Below are positions 8,985 through 17,270 of a stretch of DNA of 64,000 nucleotides, in pieces. This DNA comes from Myxococcota bacterium. GTDB taxonomy: Bacteria > Myxococcota > Kuafuiibacteriia > Kuafuiibacteriales > Kuafuiibacteriaceae. Every line of letters begins with the position of its first letter. The stretch's first letter is position 1. The stretch lies in contig JANQQN010000278.1 in NCBI GenBank assembly GCA_028289325.1, positions 1 through 64,000 of the forward strand, written 5' to 3'. The notes below the pieces were generated by a model. It had not been told where the DNA came from and searched no databases. It saw only the letters and a program-made list of their open reading frames with translations. The position numbers were made by a program, and so were the translations under genes.

Positions 8985-10421
8985 TTAGCGACGAACCTCG
9001 ACCGGCAGCACCGCTCGGCGCAATCGCTCTTCGAGGCTGGCGCCCAGACCACCACCGACGGTGGTGTTGATCTCCGTTGGCGCCGTCGCCTCGAGGTGCT
9101 CGAGGAGCGCCCGGATCAAGGTGTTCAGGGTGTCCCGATGCTCCGGGATATCTGAGAGATCGCGATGCTCGGTCGGATCGGCTTCGAGATCAAAGAGCTG
9201 CAGTGTGGATCGAGGCCCGCCGTCCGGCGCGTAGCCGTCGAGTCGGTGACGGCCTCCCGATGAGTAGATCAGCTTGTAGCGAGCGGTTCGCACCGCGGCT
9301 TCCGCGTTGTCTGAGTATTCGATGAACACCTGGTCGCGATGGTGGTCGGTGTGGCCCCGAAGCAGGGGAAGAAGCGAGCGCCCTTGCACCGAAGGGGGTA
9401 CGGGAATCCTCAAGGCCTCGAGCACCGTAGGCAGAACATCGATCAGCTGCACCATCGCCGACACTCGCTGCCCTGCGGGGCCGAGGCCTGGCGCCCGCAC
9501 GATCAGAGCGACCCGAATCGCTTCTTCGTAACAGCAGTGCTTCTCGAATCGACCGTGTTCGCCGAGCAGGTATCCGTGGTCGCTGCTGAACACCACCATC
9601 GTATCATCGGCGTGTCCGGAGTCCGCGAGGCCCTGCAGAACGATGCCTATGTTGCGGTCGAGATACTCCACCGCGGCCGTGTAGGCGGCCGAGATGCCTT
9701 GCTTGTCCTGCTCGGTCAACTCCGCGAAGACCGCGGGGACCGTCGCTCGCTCGGACGCGGGGACCGTCGGTACCGGGAAGATGTCGAACAGGCGTCGGTT
9801 GCGGAACTCGATCGGAACTCGGAACGGCGAGTGGGTCTCGCAAAGTCCGACGTGAAGAAAGAACGGAGGCCGCGCTCGTCGCGTCAGGTACTCCGCGGCA
9901 CGATTCGCGTAGAACGTGCTCTGCATATCGCGGTCGGTGGCGCCGAACGGCAGCGCCGTGGCGTTCAGCCATTGGGCGGCCGGGGTACGGAACGGCCGCC
10001 AGGGCCCGAGCACCTCGAGCTCCGGCGGTATGGGGTCCGGGCCTTTGCTCTGCAGCCACTGCTGGTGATGGCGGCGCTCGATGACGTAGTCGAAGTCGTC
10101 TTCGCGAGGCGCGTAATAGTGGGTCTTGCCGACGGCGGCGACCTCATATCCATGTTGCTTGAGGTGTCTGTCGATGGTGACGGTCGCGTCCGGAAGCGGG
10201 GTCGGCGACAGGGTGACGCCGACCGTGCGAGGGTACTGACCGGCCCATGAAGACTGATTCGACGGCGTTGACAGTGGACAAGTACAGAAGGCTTCTTCGA
10301 ACAGCCAACCGTCGTCGGCGAGCGCGTCCATGACCGGCGTCGAGGCCCATCGGCCCCCGTACGGTCGGCTGATCCTCGGCGCGAAGTCGTCAGCGATAAC
10401 CCAGACCAAATTGCGCGGCAT
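8985..10421 (-). CDS. Sulfatase-fold hydrolase with S-T-P-S-N active-site motif
   Basis: 478 residues if started at the ATG at 10421 (MPRNLVWVIADD, the usual sulfatase beginning); an in-frame ATG at 10463 would add 14 residues with no family similarity. Metal-binding elements are present: the DD pair in VIADDFAP, GKTHYY, ETHSPF and SSDHGYLLGEHGRFEKH with the late Asp-His. The activation motif, normally P-V-C-x-P-S-R before TG-x-YP, reads PLSTPSNQSSWAGQYP: the position converted to formylglycine is Ser and the conserved Arg is Asn. Ser-type sulfatases are matured by radical-SAM anSME enzymes, but these normally keep the Arg. Activity may therefore be altered (phosphoester hydrolase, or inactive). 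No sulfatase-maturation gene lies in the window, and no signal peptide is visible, which suggests a cytosolic protein. Confidence 0.85.
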   Translation of the reverse strand: MPRNLVWVIADDFAPRISRPYGGRWASTPVMDALADDGWLFEEAFCTCPLSTPSNQSSWAGQYPRTVGVTLSPTPLPDATVTIDRHLKQHGYEVAAVGKTHYYAPREDDFDYVIERRHHQQWLQSKGPDPIPPELEVLGPWRPFRTPAAQWLNATALPFGATDRDMQSTFYANRAAEYLTRRARPPFFLHVGLCETHSPFRVPIEFRNRRLFDIFPVPTVPASERATVPAVFAELTEQDKQGISAAYTAAVEYLDRNIGIVLQGLADSGHADDTMVVFSSDHGYLLGEHGRFEKHCCYEEAIRVALIVRAPGLGPAGQRVSAMVQLIDVLPTVLEALRIPVPPSVQGRSLLPLLRGHTDHHRDQVFIEYSDNAEAAVRTARYKLIYSSGGRHRLDGYAPDGGPRSTLQLFDLEADPTEHRDLSDIPEHRDTLNTLIRALLEHLEATAPTEINTTVGGGLGASLEERLRRAVLPVEVRR

Positions 10422-10586
10422 ATCCACCGCAGGGTAGCAGCCGCTCCCCTTCGACTGAAGCATTCACGCTCACTATGGACGATATAGCGATGGGTGTCGA
10501 TCAATCATCGAGTCGATGTCTGTAACACCTCATCGGTCTATGCCGGCGATAGGCAAACAGATGCGAGCGTATCGTCACCCGAACGC

Positions 10587-11315
10587 ATGCGTATCAGATC
10601 CTCTTTCTTCGCCATCCTGCTCCTCGGGTGCTTTGCCTGTGGCGATCTCTTCGGGGGAGGAAGCTATGACGACGATGGCGATCCGCAGTCGGACGCCGGC
10701 GTGTCCGGGGGTGGGAACGACGTCGACGTAGACGCCGGCGGAAACGACGAAGTGGGGGCCAATGACGATGCCGGCGCTGGCGTCGATGCCGGCGTCGACG
10801 ACGGCATCGACGGTGCCAGCTGCTTGATCGTGGATGAGGATGGCAACGAGCCCGAGAACTGCGACCAGTGCGTCTTTTCGCGGCTCGAGGCCGACGATCT
10901 CATCCTGGTCGTCGCAGATCTCGCTCGCGTCGACTGCCAGCCGGGTTTCGATGATGAGCTGTTGCTTCTGCAACAAGACCTGCCGAACCAGGTGGCGATC
11001 CAGGTCGATCGCCTGGACTTCGTCGCGGAGAGCGCCCAACTGCCGTTCTTGGACGCGTTCGGTCGTGTCTGCGACTTCGGTGAAGCGTTGCCGGAAATCG
11101 ACGTCGAGGCGTGCAAACTCCTGCAGACGGACTTCTGTCGGCTGCCGATTCAGGGTGTCGAGGTCGCCGCGGTCGTGACCAGCGATCTGGCCGGTCGAGA
11201 CGGGTTCGACGAGGGCAGCGGAACGGTTGATCTCGAGCTCGGCTGCGACCCCACGCAGTTCGATAACTGCGTCTGCAGCGCGCGATACGACGTGAACTTC
11301 GCCGAGCCGCAATGA
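10587..11315 (+). CDS. Low-complexity linker lipoprotein of unknown function
   Basis: 242 residues from the ATG at 10587; a longer frame begins at 10494 but the lipoprotein signal (MRIRSSFFAILLLGCFACGD) starts here. The lipobox Cys is LLLGC or the following CFAC. Next comes about 70 residues of D/G/A/V-rich low-complexity sequence, a surface-exposed spacer common in myxobacterial lipoproteins. The C-terminal half, about 150 residues, has eight or so cysteines (NCDQC, DCQPG, VCDFG, EACKL, DFCRL, GCDP, NCVCS), probably paired as disulfides after export. I do not recognise the domain. It is divergent from the sulfatase gene and convergent with the membrane gene at 11419. Confidence 0.75.
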   Translation: MRIRSSFFAILLLGCFACGDLFGGGSYDDDGDPQSDAGVSGGGNDVDVDAGGNDEVGANDDAGAGVDAGVDDGIDGASCLIVDEDGNEPENCDQCVFSRLEADDLILVVADLARVDCQPGFDDELLLLQQDLPNQVAIQVDRLDFVAESAQLPFLDAFGRVCDFGEALPEIDVEACKLLQTDFCRLPIQGVEVAAVVTSDLAGRDGFDEGSGTVDLELGCDPTQFDNCVCSARYDVNFAEPQ

Positions 11316-11321
11316 GCGATC

Positions 11322-11336
11322 GCGGCCATAGGCCGC
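11322..11336. terminator. Hairpin between convergent genes (candidate terminator)
   Basis: GCGGCC (11322-11327) and GGCCGC (11331-11336) form a six-base stem with a three-base loop, seven bases after the stop codon of the lipoprotein gene and upstream of the convergent stop at 11419. There is no T-tract. Confidence 0.35.
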
Positions 11337-11418
11337 CTCCCGTGCCGGAACCTGAGCCTCAGTTGTCAGTACTCGAAGCCATCCGCCGCCGGAATGGGCA
11401 GCCGCTGTAAGGAGGGGA

Positions 11419-12597
11419 TCAGGCGCGGTTCGAGAGCGCGCGAATGAAGCCTTCGGGGTCATCGATCGACAGCCCGATCGAGCGCATTGAAGCCCTGATT
11501 CCCATCGGCCCCGTGGCCTCGACCGGCGCCCGCAGCTGGATGTGAACGGTTTCGAACAGGGGCCGGCAAAGATTGCGGTGGCCGGACCGGGGCTCCTGCC
11601 CCGAGCGGTCAACCGATTCGATCAGGGCGCGGTCGACGACCACCTGCCAGCGTATGCCCACTGTGATGTCGATCTTGTCGTCGTCGACACGAACCGGCCG
11701 CAGGCGAAGGGCCTGCACGTCGGCGACCAGCCACAACAGGCTATAGATGGACGTCGCGGTCAGGATCCAAGCCACCCCATCGCTGTAGGGCGCCACCAAT
11801 AGGTGGATGAGGACGGTTTCGATAGCCACCAGGACCCCCAACGCCCCGGTCAACACGAACGCACCGCCCTCGCGATAGGCGGTGAAGCATCGGTCGTCCT
11901 TAGGGGCCTCTTGGCGCCACCCGGTCATCGCGAAACCGATGACCGAAAGCTCGCTGGCCACCCATGGCGCGGCGACCCCCAACTTGAGCTTCGCCTGCAG
12001 CGCTTGGGTTAGCGCTTCTCGGGCGGGAACGCCGGCGTCGATGAGCGCGCGGCGATACCGGCTAGCGTCCGCGACGGCCCAGGCGACGAGCGTGACGACC
12101 CCGAACCGCGTCGCGACGGCCAAAGACACGAAGACCGGGCTTGCCGTCAGTCCGTTGTCGGGAAACAGGATGGTCGCCGCGTTGAAACCGATGGCCACGA
12201 CCCCCATCCCGGCGCGCAGCAAGTCTCGGCTTTCGAAGCCACCGAGCCACCACAAGACAAACACGCTGGTCAAAGTGAGGTCGAACAGGAGGCCGGCAGC
12301 CATCAGCTCGGGACGATGCGTCCAAATCGGCGCTCGGGTGACCGTGGCGACCATCGCGTAGATGGTCGCCACCAACAGAAGGGCCAGCCGCGGCCGCTGC
12401 ATGCGTCTGATGAGCATGAGACACTGTAGCCGAACCAGGACGCGAAGGATGTACCGCAGACGGCCTAGAATCGATGGCGCCGGCCGTCGAGGAAGTATCT
12501 GTACGCGGCGATCCGTCACCGCTGGTAGAGCTGGTCGGCCAGTGAGGTGTCCAAACACTGGGAGAGCCCGCGGGGCACGGTATTGAGCCTCGCTCAC
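11419..12597 (-). CDS. Polytopic membrane protein with C-terminal PH-like domain
   Basis: 392 residues from a GTG at 12597; an ATG at 12417 (MLIRRMQ) would give 332 residues and may be the true start, since the first 60 residues are Arg/Pro-rich and have no membrane character. Six or seven hydrophobic helices follow: LALLLVATIYAMVATV, AAGLLFDLTLTSVFVLWWL, AGMGVVAIGFNAATILF, FGVVTLVAWAV, AFVLTGALGVLVAIETVLIHLLVA, and ILTATSIYSLLWLVADV. The C-terminal 100 residues (WQVVVDRALIESVDRSG onward) resemble bacterial PH-like domains that follow membrane helices. No function is recognised. It is 35 bp downstream of the lipoprotein gene on the same strand, so the two may be co-transcribed. Confidence 0.7.
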   Translation of the reverse strand: MSEAQYRAPRALPVFGHLTGRPALPAVTDRRVQILPRRPAPSILGRLRYILRVLVRLQCLMLIRRMQRPRLALLLVATIYAMVATVTRAPIWTHRPELMAAGLLFDLTLTSVFVLWWLGGFESRDLLRAGMGVVAIGFNAATILFPDNGLTASPVFVSLAVATRFGVVTLVAWAVADASRYRRALIDAGVPAREALTQALQAKLKLGVAAPWVASELSVIGFAMTGWRQEAPKDDRCFTAYREGGAFVLTGALGVLVAIETVLIHLLVAPYSDGVAWILTATSIYSLLWLVADVQALRLRPVRVDDDKIDITVGIRWQVVVDRALIESVDRSGQEPRSGHRNLCRPLFETVHIQLRAPVEATGPMGIRASMRSIGLSIDDPEGFIRALSNRA

Positions 12598-12632
12598 CGG
12601 GCCAAGGCTCGAATCGATGCCACCGCCGAGTC

Positions 12633-14081
12633 CTAGGGGGTCACCACACCCAAGCGGCCTTCGTTGAACATGAGGGTCGGATCATGATCGCCGGTGTGGG
12701 TGATGGGACCGTTGGTCGTGGAGAAGAACAAGACGCGCCCGTCTGCGGTCGCCGCGAGGTCCCAGACCGTCGAGTGACGGGCGCTGGTGATCGTCCAGAC
12801 GGTACCGATGGTTCCGTCCAGCTCGACAGGGAGGATGAATCCGTCTCCGAAGCTCACCACGCTTCCGGTGTCCACCGAACGCGAACCGAGAACTCCCGCA
12901 ACGCAGACCAGACCCTGGCCGCACGGCGCGACGGCTTCGACCCATTCGTCTTCCTCGCCGCCGAACGCGGTTGATAACGTGGTCGATCCCGTCATGTCGA
13001 CGATGCTGAGCGCTACGTCGTACTGCGCCGTGTCGTTGGGACTTGGTGTCTTTTCGACGGAGACCACCGAGGCGACCACGGCGTGGTCGTCGACGACGGT
13101 GAGTTTCGGCAGTCGTTCGCAGGCCGCGGTCGGCACGACCCAATAGGTGCGTTCGCCGCTGTCCGAGATGCGAACCACCAAGACATCCGCACACGTCGGG
13201 ACCTCGGGAAGGGCGAGATCGAGTCCGTAGTGCAGGTTGATCGCCGCGATGGTCCCTTTGGCGACCGCCGCCGCGACGACCACCCCGCCATCGATGGCGA
13301 CAGGGTCGGTCACCGCCTGCTTCCCGAGGTCGATGGCGCGTAAGATATCTTCCAGAGGGCTGCCGGGCCCGATGCCGGGGATCGTGACCCGCGGAAAGAG
13401 CGGCCGACTCCAGTCGGCGGACAGGTCGTCGTCGAGTCGCGCGATGAAGTTGGCGCCCACGTTGATCACCGCGTACAGCCCATCGGCGGCCGGTGCGGCT
13501 CCGTTCAAGACCCGCACTCGGCGGTCGTCGTTCACCGTCCCCGTGACCTCCCCATCGTCGTTCAGGGTGTAGCTGGTCACCGTCCGTGCTTCGGCCGGCC
13601 ACGGCGTTTCGATGTGCGCCCCGTCCGCGGCTTCGGTCGCAAAGCACACGCCGTCGCGCTGAGGGCCGCACCCGTTACGCCACCCGGTCAGATGGCCGCT
13701 GGCGTGAAGGAGGATGTCGATAGGCTGGTCGGCGGCGATCGTCGAGCTGGCGACCATGACGCCGTCGGCGTCGAAGCGGTCCACATGAGCGGTGCCTGCA
13801 TGGTCATCGGGGCCGGTGTGGCTGCGCCACAGCAGCCAACTTGCACCGTTCACATCGGCGACGACACGGTATCCGGTGGCGCGAAACTCATCGCCGATCC
13901 GGCGCGCGAGTCCGCCCGGGTCCAGGCCCTCCAGGGCGCTGAAGGCCGTGCAGACCGGTTCGACGCACGACGGGTTATCGGGGGCGGACGAATCGTCCCC
14001 GGCATCGCCGCAGCTCGCGGCGACGAATACGATGAGGCCGGCGACACGCCAGCGGGAGAACGCAGAGTTCGAGGTGTTCAT
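12633..14081 (-). CDS. Large lipoprotein, probably beta-propeller-like
   Basis: 482 residues from the ATG at 14081; the frame extends upstream to 14306 but the lipoprotein signal starts here (VAGLIVFVAASCGDAG, Cys about residue 25). The remainder is beta-rich with repeating strand pairs such as YRVVADVNGASWLLW, HVDRFDADGVMVAS, NFIARLDDDLSADWS and GTVWTITSARHSTVWDLAATADGRVLF, which look like blades of a propeller or an outer-surface sensor-like protein. Paired Cys (NPSCVEPVC, CGPQRDGVC, CGQGLVC) suggest disulfides. No enzyme motif is seen. It is divergent from the barrel gene at 14339. Confidence 0.7.
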   Translation of the reverse strand: MNTSNSAFSRWRVAGLIVFVAASCGDAGDDSSAPDNPSCVEPVCTAFSALEGLDPGGLARRIGDEFRATGYRVVADVNGASWLLWRSHTGPDDHAGTAHVDRFDADGVMVASSTIAADQPIDILLHASGHLTGWRNGCGPQRDGVCFATEAADGAHIETPWPAEARTVTSYTLNDDGEVTGTVNDDRRVRVLNGAAPAADGLYAVINVGANFIARLDDDLSADWSRPLFPRVTIPGIGPGSPLEDILRAIDLGKQAVTDPVAIDGGVVVAAAVAKGTIAAINLHYGLDLALPEVPTCADVLVVRISDSGERTYWVVPTAACERLPKLTVVDDHAVVASVVSVEKTPSPNDTAQYDVALSIVDMTGSTTLSTAFGGEEDEWVEAVAPCGQGLVCVAGVLGSRSVDTGSVVSFGDGFILPVELDGTIGTVWTITSARHSTVWDLAATADGRVLFFSTTNGPITHTGDHDPTLMFNEGRLGVVTP

Positions 14082-14338
14082 GGTGGCCGGGCCAAGCAAT
14101 CGAAGTGCCACTCGCGAGCGCTGCGCCATATGAGCGAGTCCACAGTTTTCTGAGCGTCGGCGCCTCACAGGGCTGGGGCTGGGGGGCGGCGAGGAACTAT
14201 ACCTGGAATCGGCGATGACTATACGCGCGGGTAGCGGCCTCATCGCGCGCCTTCTTCGCGGCGTGACGCCGACCACCGGGGCGTCTACTCCCGATCGGGG
14301 ACTCACGCCTGCCGCCCGAGCGGTGTACTGTGTCGACG

Positions 14339-15157
14339 ATGGGTAAGACCAAGCTCGCCCTCTTCGTCGTCGTCCTCGCCGGTATCGCGGTGGTCGCCAG
14401 CGCGTCCGATGCTTGGGCGACGTACAGCGCCCCGCTGACCGAGGTCCGCATCGAAGAGACCAAGTACCTCCATACGCCGAGCATCGTTCGCGCGGCCGAG
14501 CAGCGGAGCACCTCGGCTACCGACATCGACTTGACGGGCTGGGGGGCTCAGTACCTCGGGCAGTACGAGTGGGACTTCGGATTCGGTCTGCTGGTGGGGG
14601 TCGCCGGCGGCTACGCGGAGGTCGATGGTCTCGTAGGGACCGAAGGGCAGCTCGGCGAAGTGCCGGTGGAGGTTCGTACCGAGGGCTATTGGCTCGGCTC
14701 GCAGCTGCGTGCTTATCAAATGGTCTGGCGGTCCGACGTGGACATCGAAGTCGAGCGCCCGTCGGCGCTGACGCTCTTCGTCAATGTCCGTACCCTGTTC
14801 TACGCAACGACGGGCCAAGCCGTCGACCAGCGGCCCGCGGAGCTCCGCTTCTTTACGCTGACGGGGGGCATCGGCGCGATGGCCGAATGGTCGATCAGCG
14901 ACTACATCTCCATCTGTCCCTATGCGTGGCTGACGCCGGGGGTCACCGGCGCCCTCAACTATATCGTTGGGGAGCAAGACCTGACGGTGAACGAAGGCTT
15001 CACGCTTCGGAATCCTTTCCTGGTCGGCGTCGATCTCTGGGTGTATACGACGCCGCCCAACTGGACCGACCACGTGTCCTTGTCGGTCCTCGGCTCTTTT
15101 GTCGATACCGAAGGCGACGACCTCGCCATCTCGGTCGTGTTTGGCTACACGTTCTGA
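14339..15157 (+). CDS. Outer-membrane beta-barrel protein
   Basis: 272 residues from the ATG at 14339 (an in-frame GTG lies nine bases upstream). A signal peptide (LALFVVVLAGIAVVASASDAWA) precedes TYSAP. The mature protein alternates polar and hydrophobic residues over about ten strands, for example LGQYEWDFGFGLLVGVAGGY, YWLGSQLRAYQMVW, FFTLTGGIGAMAEW and LVGVDLWVYT. It ends in VVFGYTF, a C-terminal Phe that is the recognition signal of the BAM complex. Function is unknown. The stop codon is followed in the same frame by a glycoside-hydrolase relic (15158-15271). Confidence 0.75.
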   Translation: MGKTKLALFVVVLAGIAVVASASDAWATYSAPLTEVRIEETKYLHTPSIVRAAEQRSTSATDIDLTGWGAQYLGQYEWDFGFGLLVGVAGGYAEVDGLVGTEGQLGEVPVEVRTEGYWLGSQLRAYQMVWRSDVDIEVERPSALTLFVNVRTLFYATTGQAVDQRPAELRFFTLTGGIGAMAEWSISDYISICPYAWLTPGVTGALNYIVGEQDLTVNEGFTLRNPFLVGVDLWVYTTPPNWTDHVSLSVLGSFVDTEGDDLAISVVFGYTF

Positions 15158-15271
15158 TCCCTGTTTTGGTTCTCCGCTTTTGATGAAGCCTGGAAGGTCG
15201 GCGCGGAGGGCGACTGCGGCGCCTACTGGGGGTTCTGGACCGCCGAAGGCGAGCTGAAGAGTCGCGAGTGA
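15158..15271 (+). pseudogene. C-terminal relic of a GH17-type glucanase/glucosidase
   Basis: Thirty-seven codons immediately after the TGA of the barrel gene, in the same frame, with no start codon of their own. The translation contains LFWFSAFDEAWK and GDCGAYWGFW followed by TAEGELK, the characteristic end of family 17 beta-glucan hydrolases (a Trp/Phe-rich E-x-F-D-E-x-W-K, then a G-x-x-G-x-x-W-G-x-W turn). The upstream catalytic part is absent. It is either the remnant of a lost gene or a fragment carried in by recombination. Confidence 0.6.
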
Positions 15272-15317
15272 GTCGGCGCGATGATCGATTCGCCGGGCGA
15301 AGTCGACGTTGATCCCG

Positions 15318-17234
15318 CTACCTGCCGCCCAAAACGAGACTCGGCGCGAGCGATGCGGCTCGTTGTCGCGCCGCATCAGCCTGTTTCGAGTCGCCCGCGC
15401 GACCGTAGAGCTCGGCGAGCTGCAGCCAAGGCCGAGGGTCCGACGGCCATCGCTGCACCAGCGCCCGTAGCCCTTTGATCTGAAAGGCGACGTTGCCCAA
15501 GCGGCGGGCGGTCATGAATCTGAGGTGCCACGGCTGCTCGGCGGCGGGAAACGCGTCGATGATCACTTGCGTGTCGGACACGACCCGCCGGAGGTCGCCC
15601 TCGAGCAAAGCCAACCGCGCTCGACCCATGAGCGCGCCCGGATGACCAGGGTCGATCCGCAGCGCGTCGTTGAACGCTGCACGGGCCTCGCGGGGCTGGC
15701 CTTGGGCCAGCAGCGACATCGCGCGGAGCTGGTGGAAGGTCGGCCAACGTTCGACCGGGCGCAGGGGAGCGGGCGCCGTCGCCCGCACCGCGTCTCGGTG
15801 GCCGGGGGGCGGAAACCGCGCGAAGAGCGCGGCGGCTCGCTCGGGCTGGCCGACCTGCATCCAGCCCATGGCCAGCACGCCGTCTCGCCACCGGCGACCT
15901 TCCTTGGTCTTGAGCGCCGCGCGGAGGCGGTCGTCGTCCCAAAGACGGAGCGGACGACCGACCGCGGACACGGCGCGGAAGGGGACCGCGCGGGGTTCGG
16001 GAATCCGCCGTCGGATGAAATGGTCGGTCGATCGGACGCCGGGAAGATCGAAGGGTTGGCTGCGCCGGAGGTGACAGTCGATGCACCCGCGAGGGCTCCG
16101 GGCCTTCGGGCGGGTTCCGGTCTTCAACGCATCAGGTCGGCCGCAGGCGCGATGTCGAGCGGTACCGCGGTCCTTGTCGGTGACGTGACACCCGAGACAG
16201 GCGGCCTCGAGGCGGGGCAGCCCCTGGTCGCGAACCCCGCGGTGCGGGTCATGACAGGTGGTGCAGGTCATCGCCTGGCTCCGGCGAAAGCACTCGGATA
16301 GCGCCAAGCGCTCGACCTGACCGACGAAGCGAAAGTCGTCGCCCGGCGGCGACGAGGCCACCAGGACCGGGACCTGCGCCGCTAACGGACGGTCCACGGC
16401 GGGACGGCCATCGGCGAGGCGCAGGCGTACGTCGCCCTGTAGATGGCAGCGAGCGCAGACATCCCGCTGCTGCGCGGGCGAGAGCTTCGAAAGTGAGCGA
16501 AGCGCAGGACCGCTTTCGTCGCCTTCGTTCATCTGCCGCACGTGGCTGGACGTGTCCCCGTGGCATGCGTCGCAGGTAAGGGGTTGCAGGTGGCGAAACG
16601 CGCTGGGGCCGAGCGCATGCGCGGGAAACACTCGGCCTTCGTCCGCGGAGGCTCCGGGCAGCGACCCGATCCGGGAGTCCGTATGGCAGTCTAAACAGTC
16701 TTCGGTCAGCGGCATGTTGAGGCCCGCAGGGCGAGCCGAGTGTTCGAAGGGCGCGAGTTCGAGACCGTGTCCGGTCACGGTCTCGACCGGCGCGAAGAAC
16801 AGACGGTTGACCGGGCGCCCGGACACCGGGTCGAGCTCGACGGTCGCCCACGATGTATCGAGGATCCCCGCCCCGATCCTTCCCACGACCTGCTGGCGGC
16901 GAACGCCACCGTCGCGGGCGGTCGCTTCGAGCACGGTTCGGTCGCCTCGGGTGACGAAGCGATAGTTCTGACCGGTGCGGGGGTTCGCGATGCCCCCTCG
17001 GGGCGGCGTCTCTATCGGTCCGAGGCTTTCGGCCATCCCGTGGCGGATGTAGGCCTCATAGACGTCGGGATGGCAGTCTCCGCACACCTTCATGCCCTCG
17101 GGTTGGGCGTGTGCAGTCGCGGCCGTGGCCACGACGATCGCGAGCGCAAGGCAGCCGTGGACACCGCGCGGGGTCGGCCCCTCGATATCGGTACGCAACC
17201 CCACGATGGTAGCGAAGCCCGCACACCGCGCCAA
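15318..17234 (-). CDS. Seven-heme c-type cytochrome with C-terminal TPR-like repeats
   Basis: 638 residues. A Sec signal region (GCLALAIVVATAATAHAQPEG) is followed by seven CXXCH heme sites: CGDCH, CLDCH, CDACH, CARCH, CTTCH, CLGCH and CIDCH, all before residue 400. The remaining 240 residues are helical repeats of TPR type (for example AMSLLAQGQPREARAAFNDALRIDPGHP and QLAELYGRAGDSKQADAARQRA). This arrangement is known for periplasmic multiheme cytochromes that bind partner proteins. Likely roles are electron transfer or nitrite/sulfite-type reduction, but no catalytic Lys- or His-heme pattern is decisive. It is downstream of the csb2-like gene, with a gap of 36 bp. Confidence 0.85.
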   Translation of the reverse strand: MARCAGFATIVGLRTDIEGPTPRGVHGCLALAIVVATAATAHAQPEGMKVCGDCHPDVYEAYIRHGMAESLGPIETPPRGGIANPRTGQNYRFVTRGDRTVLEATARDGGVRRQQVVGRIGAGILDTSWATVELDPVSGRPVNRLFFAPVETVTGHGLELAPFEHSARPAGLNMPLTEDCLDCHTDSRIGSLPGASADEGRVFPAHALGPSAFRHLQPLTCDACHGDTSSHVRQMNEGDESGPALRSLSKLSPAQQRDVCARCHLQGDVRLRLADGRPAVDRPLAAQVPVLVASSPPGDDFRFVGQVERLALSECFRRSQAMTCTTCHDPHRGVRDQGLPRLEAACLGCHVTDKDRGTARHRACGRPDALKTGTRPKARSPRGCIDCHLRRSQPFDLPGVRSTDHFIRRRIPEPRAVPFRAVSAVGRPLRLWDDDRLRAALKTKEGRRWRDGVLAMGWMQVGQPERAAALFARFPPPGHRDAVRATAPAPLRPVERWPTFHQLRAMSLLAQGQPREARAAFNDALRIDPGHPGALMGRARLALLEGDLRRVVSDTQVIIDAFPAAEQPWHLRFMTARRLGNVAFQIKGLRALVQRWPSDPRPWLQLAELYGRAGDSKQADAARQRAASLAPSLVLGGR

Positions 17235-17270
17235 GGTGGTGAGGTGTGCGGTCCGGTTGGCGAAGAGGCG

